A stretch of DNA of 64,000 nt from contig CAZKKI010000080.1 of assembly GCA_964553325.1 (NCBI GenBank), positions 1-64,000 on the forward strand, written 5' to 3'. This document shows positions 61,957-64,000 of this stretch, one piece after another. The translations under genes were made by a program, and so were the position numbers. Position 1 is the stretch's first letter, and every line of letters begins with the position of its first letter. The notes under the pieces are model-generated. The model made no database searches. It was given only the letters and a program-made list of their open reading frames with translations, and was not told where the DNA came from. The stretch is from BMS3ABIN04 sp964553325 (lineage in GTDB: Bacteria > Bacteroidota > Ignavibacteria > Ignavibacteriales > Melioribacteraceae).

Positions 61957-62514
61957 ATGCCTTGGATTCGTGAGATTGAAGAAGATAAAGCCGACGGAAA
62001 ACTAAAAGAAGTATACGAAAAAATAAAAAAGAGCCGTGGCAAGCTTTCCAACATAATGAAAATACAAAGTTTAATGCCCGATGTAATGGAATCTCATTTA
62101 CAGCTTTATTTGGATATAATGTTTAACGACTCGGGGATAACCCGCGAAGAAAAAGAACTGATAGCCGTAATTGTTTCTGCAATAAACGATTGTCCGTATT
62201 GCGTAAGTCACCATGCCGAAGCACTGAATGTATATTGGAAAGATCCGGCTAAAATCCAACAGGTAATAAACGATTACAAAACCGTCGATTTACCGGTACG
62301 AACATTTGCAATTTTAAGTTATGCGGAAAAACTTACACTTTACCCCGGTTCGGTTGACGAACACGATATTGAAAATCTTCAGCTTCACGGAATAAGCGAT
62401 GAAGATATTCTGAATATTAATTTGGTAGTGAGTTATTTTAATTTCGTAAACAGAATTGCCAACGGGTTGGGTGTAGAACATTCCGATGAAGAAGTGAAAG
62501 GATACGCGTATTAA
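61957..62514 (+). CDS. AhpD-like carboxymuconolactone decarboxylase family protein (peroxidase-related)
   Basis: 185 residues. The CMD/AhpD core is around residues 65-100: ITREEKELIAVIVSAINDCP and CPYCVSHHAEAL, with the redox pair in CPYC and two His residues close behind. The longer form with a C-terminal half (about 110-185) matches the peroxidase-related subfamily often annotated as alkylhydroperoxidase. It is likely to reduce peroxides through the cysteine pair in the cytoplasm. An AAAGGAG ribosome-binding site and a sigma-70-like promoter precede it. No partner gene is adjacent. Confidence 0.9.
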   Translation: MPWIREIEEDKADGKLKEVYEKIKKSRGKLSNIMKIQSLMPDVMESHLQLYLDIMFNDSGITREEKELIAVIVSAINDCPYCVSHHAEALNVYWKDPAKIQQVINDYKTVDLPVRTFAILSYAEKLTLYPGSVDEHDIENLQLHGISDEDILNINLVVSYFNFVNRIANGLGVEHSDEEVKGYAY

Positions 62515-62786
62515 ATCGCACAATAATTAGCGACTTTTCAAGTTTTGCTACGCACTGAAAAAACGAGGCGGTTAGGCGAATTTTTGTTTAGCCGCTGCTT
62601 CACAATTATATACAAAATGTTTCTCTATTCTGTCAATCGTAAATGACCAGTCTGCAGTTGACAAAACACAAAAAACAAATCACAAATTTCTAAAAACAAA
62701 AATCACTAATTATGAGACTCAAACAGCAATTAAACAATTCCTATCCCTAATAACTAATGGCTAAAAAAAATTCTTTAAAATTTCAA

Positions 62787-63542
62787 TCAATCCGGAAGAG
62801 GATTCTTAAACTTTTTCACCTCTTCCAAAATTTCCGGCAAAATTTCTCCGGCTTTTCCTTGAATGGAATAATCGACGCGGTAACTTAAATCCGTAGGTTC
62901 GATATTTATTTCAACAAGGTATGCACCGCCTCTTTTAGCCGAATCGGGAATATATGCCGCGGGATAGACTACGGCGGAAGTTCCAACGACAAAACAAATA
63001 TCGCTGGTGCGCGCAACCTTTTCCGCCGAAGAAAAAATATTTTGCGGAAGCGGTTCGCCGAACCAAACCACGTCGGGGCGAATTAAACCGCCGCACATTT
63101 TACATTTCGGTACACCGGCGGTACTTTCCAATTCCTCGTGCGTGAAATACGTTTTACAATCGATACAATAATTTCTTTCTATGTTACCGTGCAGTTCGTA
63201 AATCTTCGTGCTTCCGGCTCTTGAATGAAGGTTGTCAATATTTTGAGTAATAACGCTCACATCATCGAAATAATTTTCCATTTCGGCGATGGCAATGTGA
63301 CCTTTATTCGGTTGTGCTTCCTCAACAATTTTTCTACGGTATTGGTACCATTCCCAAACCAAATCCGGATTTCTCAAAAATGCGTCGAAGTTGGCAAGTT
63401 CTTCCGGCCGGAATTTTTTCCACAATCCTTCATTTCCTCTAAAGGTCGGGATTCCGCTTTCTGCGGAGATGCCGGCTCCCGTAAAAAAAACAACGGAAGA
63501 GGCGGTTTTCAATCTTTCAAGGAATTCGTTTTTGAATTCCAT
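62787..63542 (-). CDS. cobB: Sirtuin (CobB/SIRT5-like NAD-dependent deacylase)
   Basis: 251 residues. The NAD-binding loop is FFTGAGISAESGIPTFRG. TQNIDNLHSRAG and the catalytic His118 in YELHGNIERNYC are standard. The zinc ligands are Cys126, Cys129, Cys147 and Cys150. Tyr66 and Arg69 in EWYQYRRK match the SIRT5/CobB pair that binds succinyl or malonyl lysine, so it is predicted to be a desuccinylase as well as a deacetylase. It begins 2 nt after the TPR gene stop, in a probable operon. Confidence 0.95.
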   Translation of the reverse strand: MEFKNEFLERLKTASSVVFFTGAGISAESGIPTFRGNEGLWKKFRPEELANFDAFLRNPDLVWEWYQYRRKIVEEAQPNKGHIAIAEMENYFDDVSVITQNIDNLHSRAGSTKIYELHGNIERNYCIDCKTYFTHEELESTAGVPKCKMCGGLIRPDVVWFGEPLPQNIFSSAEKVARTSDICFVVGTSAVVYPAAYIPDSAKRGGAYLVEINIEPTDLSYRVDYSIQGKAGEILPEILEEVKKFKNPLPD

Positions 63543-63544
63543 TT

Positions 63545-64000
63545 TTATTCGTCTTTTATCTCATCTAACAACTTTTTAACTTCGGCCAACCGGATATGAT
63601 CGTCTTCATCTTGCTTTTTGCTTGCCAGAGCTTTATTAAGCATTTCACGGGCTTTTTCGTATTCGTCTTCCCTTATCAATGCTTTGGCGTAATCGAGATA
63701 ATACATAATAAATCCGGGTCTCAGTTTAATAGCTTTTTCGTAATGAACCAAGGCGGAATCGAGATCCGCCCAACCAAGTCCTATTACCGCACGTGCAGGC
63801 GCCCATTTTTGACTTACGCGGGCATGAGTTCGAGCTAAAATGTAATGCGCCAGGCTTTGAACGATATTGCCGCCGTTACCCAATTCAATAGCTTTTTGGC
63901 AATCGTCTCTAACGGCCTCAACCACGGAAGCCACACTGAAAACCCCTTTGAATAAAGCTATTCTTCCGTTTGCAATTGCGCGGCGCACGTAAGGCATTGC
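63545..64000 (-). CDS. TPR-containing protein (N-terminus beyond the window)
   Basis: The frame is open to the right edge; an internal Met at 63997 begins MPYVRRAIANGRIALFKGVF, but the family (regulator-of-microtubule-dynamics-like TPR proteins found in Bacteroidota) continues upstream, so the true start lies outside. At least 151 residues are present. Visible repeats include AHYILARTHARVSQKWAPAR and LDSALVHYEKAIKLRPGF, and then YLDYAKALIREDEYEKAREM. The last 20 residues are charged. The gene ends 2 nt before the sirtuin starts. Confidence 0.78.
   Translation of the reverse strand, partial: AMPYVRRAIANGRIALFKGVFSVASVVEAVRDDCQKAIELGNGGNIVQSLAHYILARTHARVSQKWAPARAVIGLGWADLDSALVHYEKAIKLRPGFIMYYLDYAKALIREDEYEKAREMLNKALASKKQDEDDHIRLAEVKKLLDEIKDE

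Noticed and set aside
62515..62786. Possible small RNA or gene between the AhpD-like and sirtuin genes
   Set aside because: A weak stem near 62571-62596 with a G-U pair and otherwise AT-rich sequence; no ORF, promoter or terminator pattern convincing enough.

Overview
The window is low-GC bacterial chromosome, densely coding. It most likely comes from the Ignavibacteria/Chlorobi side of the Bacteroidota. Evidence: a secreted M14 carboxypeptidase ends in a type IX secretion sorting domain of the NYPNPFNP type (44318..46189); families common in that group are present (DUF4159, DUF4175, DUF6090, DUF6132, DUF456, DUF3365); envelope proteins are Gram-negative (secretin, OmpA, TolC, TonB receptor). 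The assignment is an inference from protein content; no rRNA or marker tree is available. I saw no transposase, prophage or CRISPR array.

Layout. 1-1122: an NHL-propeller protein running off the left edge, a truncated GIY-YIG remnant and tRNA-Lys(UUU). 1282-4035: a plus-strand NtrC-type sigma-54 activator and a soluble hybrid histidine kinase. 4024-17870: a long minus-strand cluster reading, in transcription order, pilin-like, sigma-54 promoter, pilin-like, PilC, PilB, a PilT-like ATPase with an altered Asp box, a PilM-PilN fusion, a PilO-PilP fusion, a short secretin, a receiver-only regulator, an 1168-residue hybrid kinase, and a receiver fused to a kinase dimerisation-like helix pair with no ATPase. 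The last six genes overlap each other by 4-11 nt. This is the most interesting part of the window: a reduced type IV pilus-like machine with unusual Gly2 pilins, translationally joined to a phosphorelay.

18162-35572: aspS, an Ig-like lipoprotein, pdxB, DUF4159 and DUF4175 envelope proteins, a BON-OmpA protein paired with a coiled-coil/HhH protein, a cobalamin riboswitch with a BtuB-like receptor, the two enzymes of the saccharopine lysine pathway as separate genes, and MltF. 35925-38244: a thiol/haem redox operon (two-domain disulfide oxidoreductase, DUF6132, DUF1858, TlpA-like, DUF3365). 38574-39867: an ECF sigma factor, putative anti-sigma and YbjQ operon. 40108-42944: a SIR2-like protein, a PadR regulator and two small envelope proteins. 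42956-44244: a TPR gene split by an apparent 1-nt frameshift. Then the T9SS carboxypeptidase, prfA, an OmpA-like protein, lipoproteins and tRNA-Lys(CUU).

51898-60428: a DUF456 protein and a BtuF-like binding lipoprotein, then a complete minus-strand drug-export-type operon (TetR, HlyD, ABC ATPase, TolC, ABC ATPase, two ABC-2 permeases) resembling YbhGFSR with the ATPases as two genes and its own TolC. 60564-64000: a dGTPase-like HD hydrolase, an AhpD-like protein, a SIRT5-like sirtuin and a TPR protein running off the right edge.
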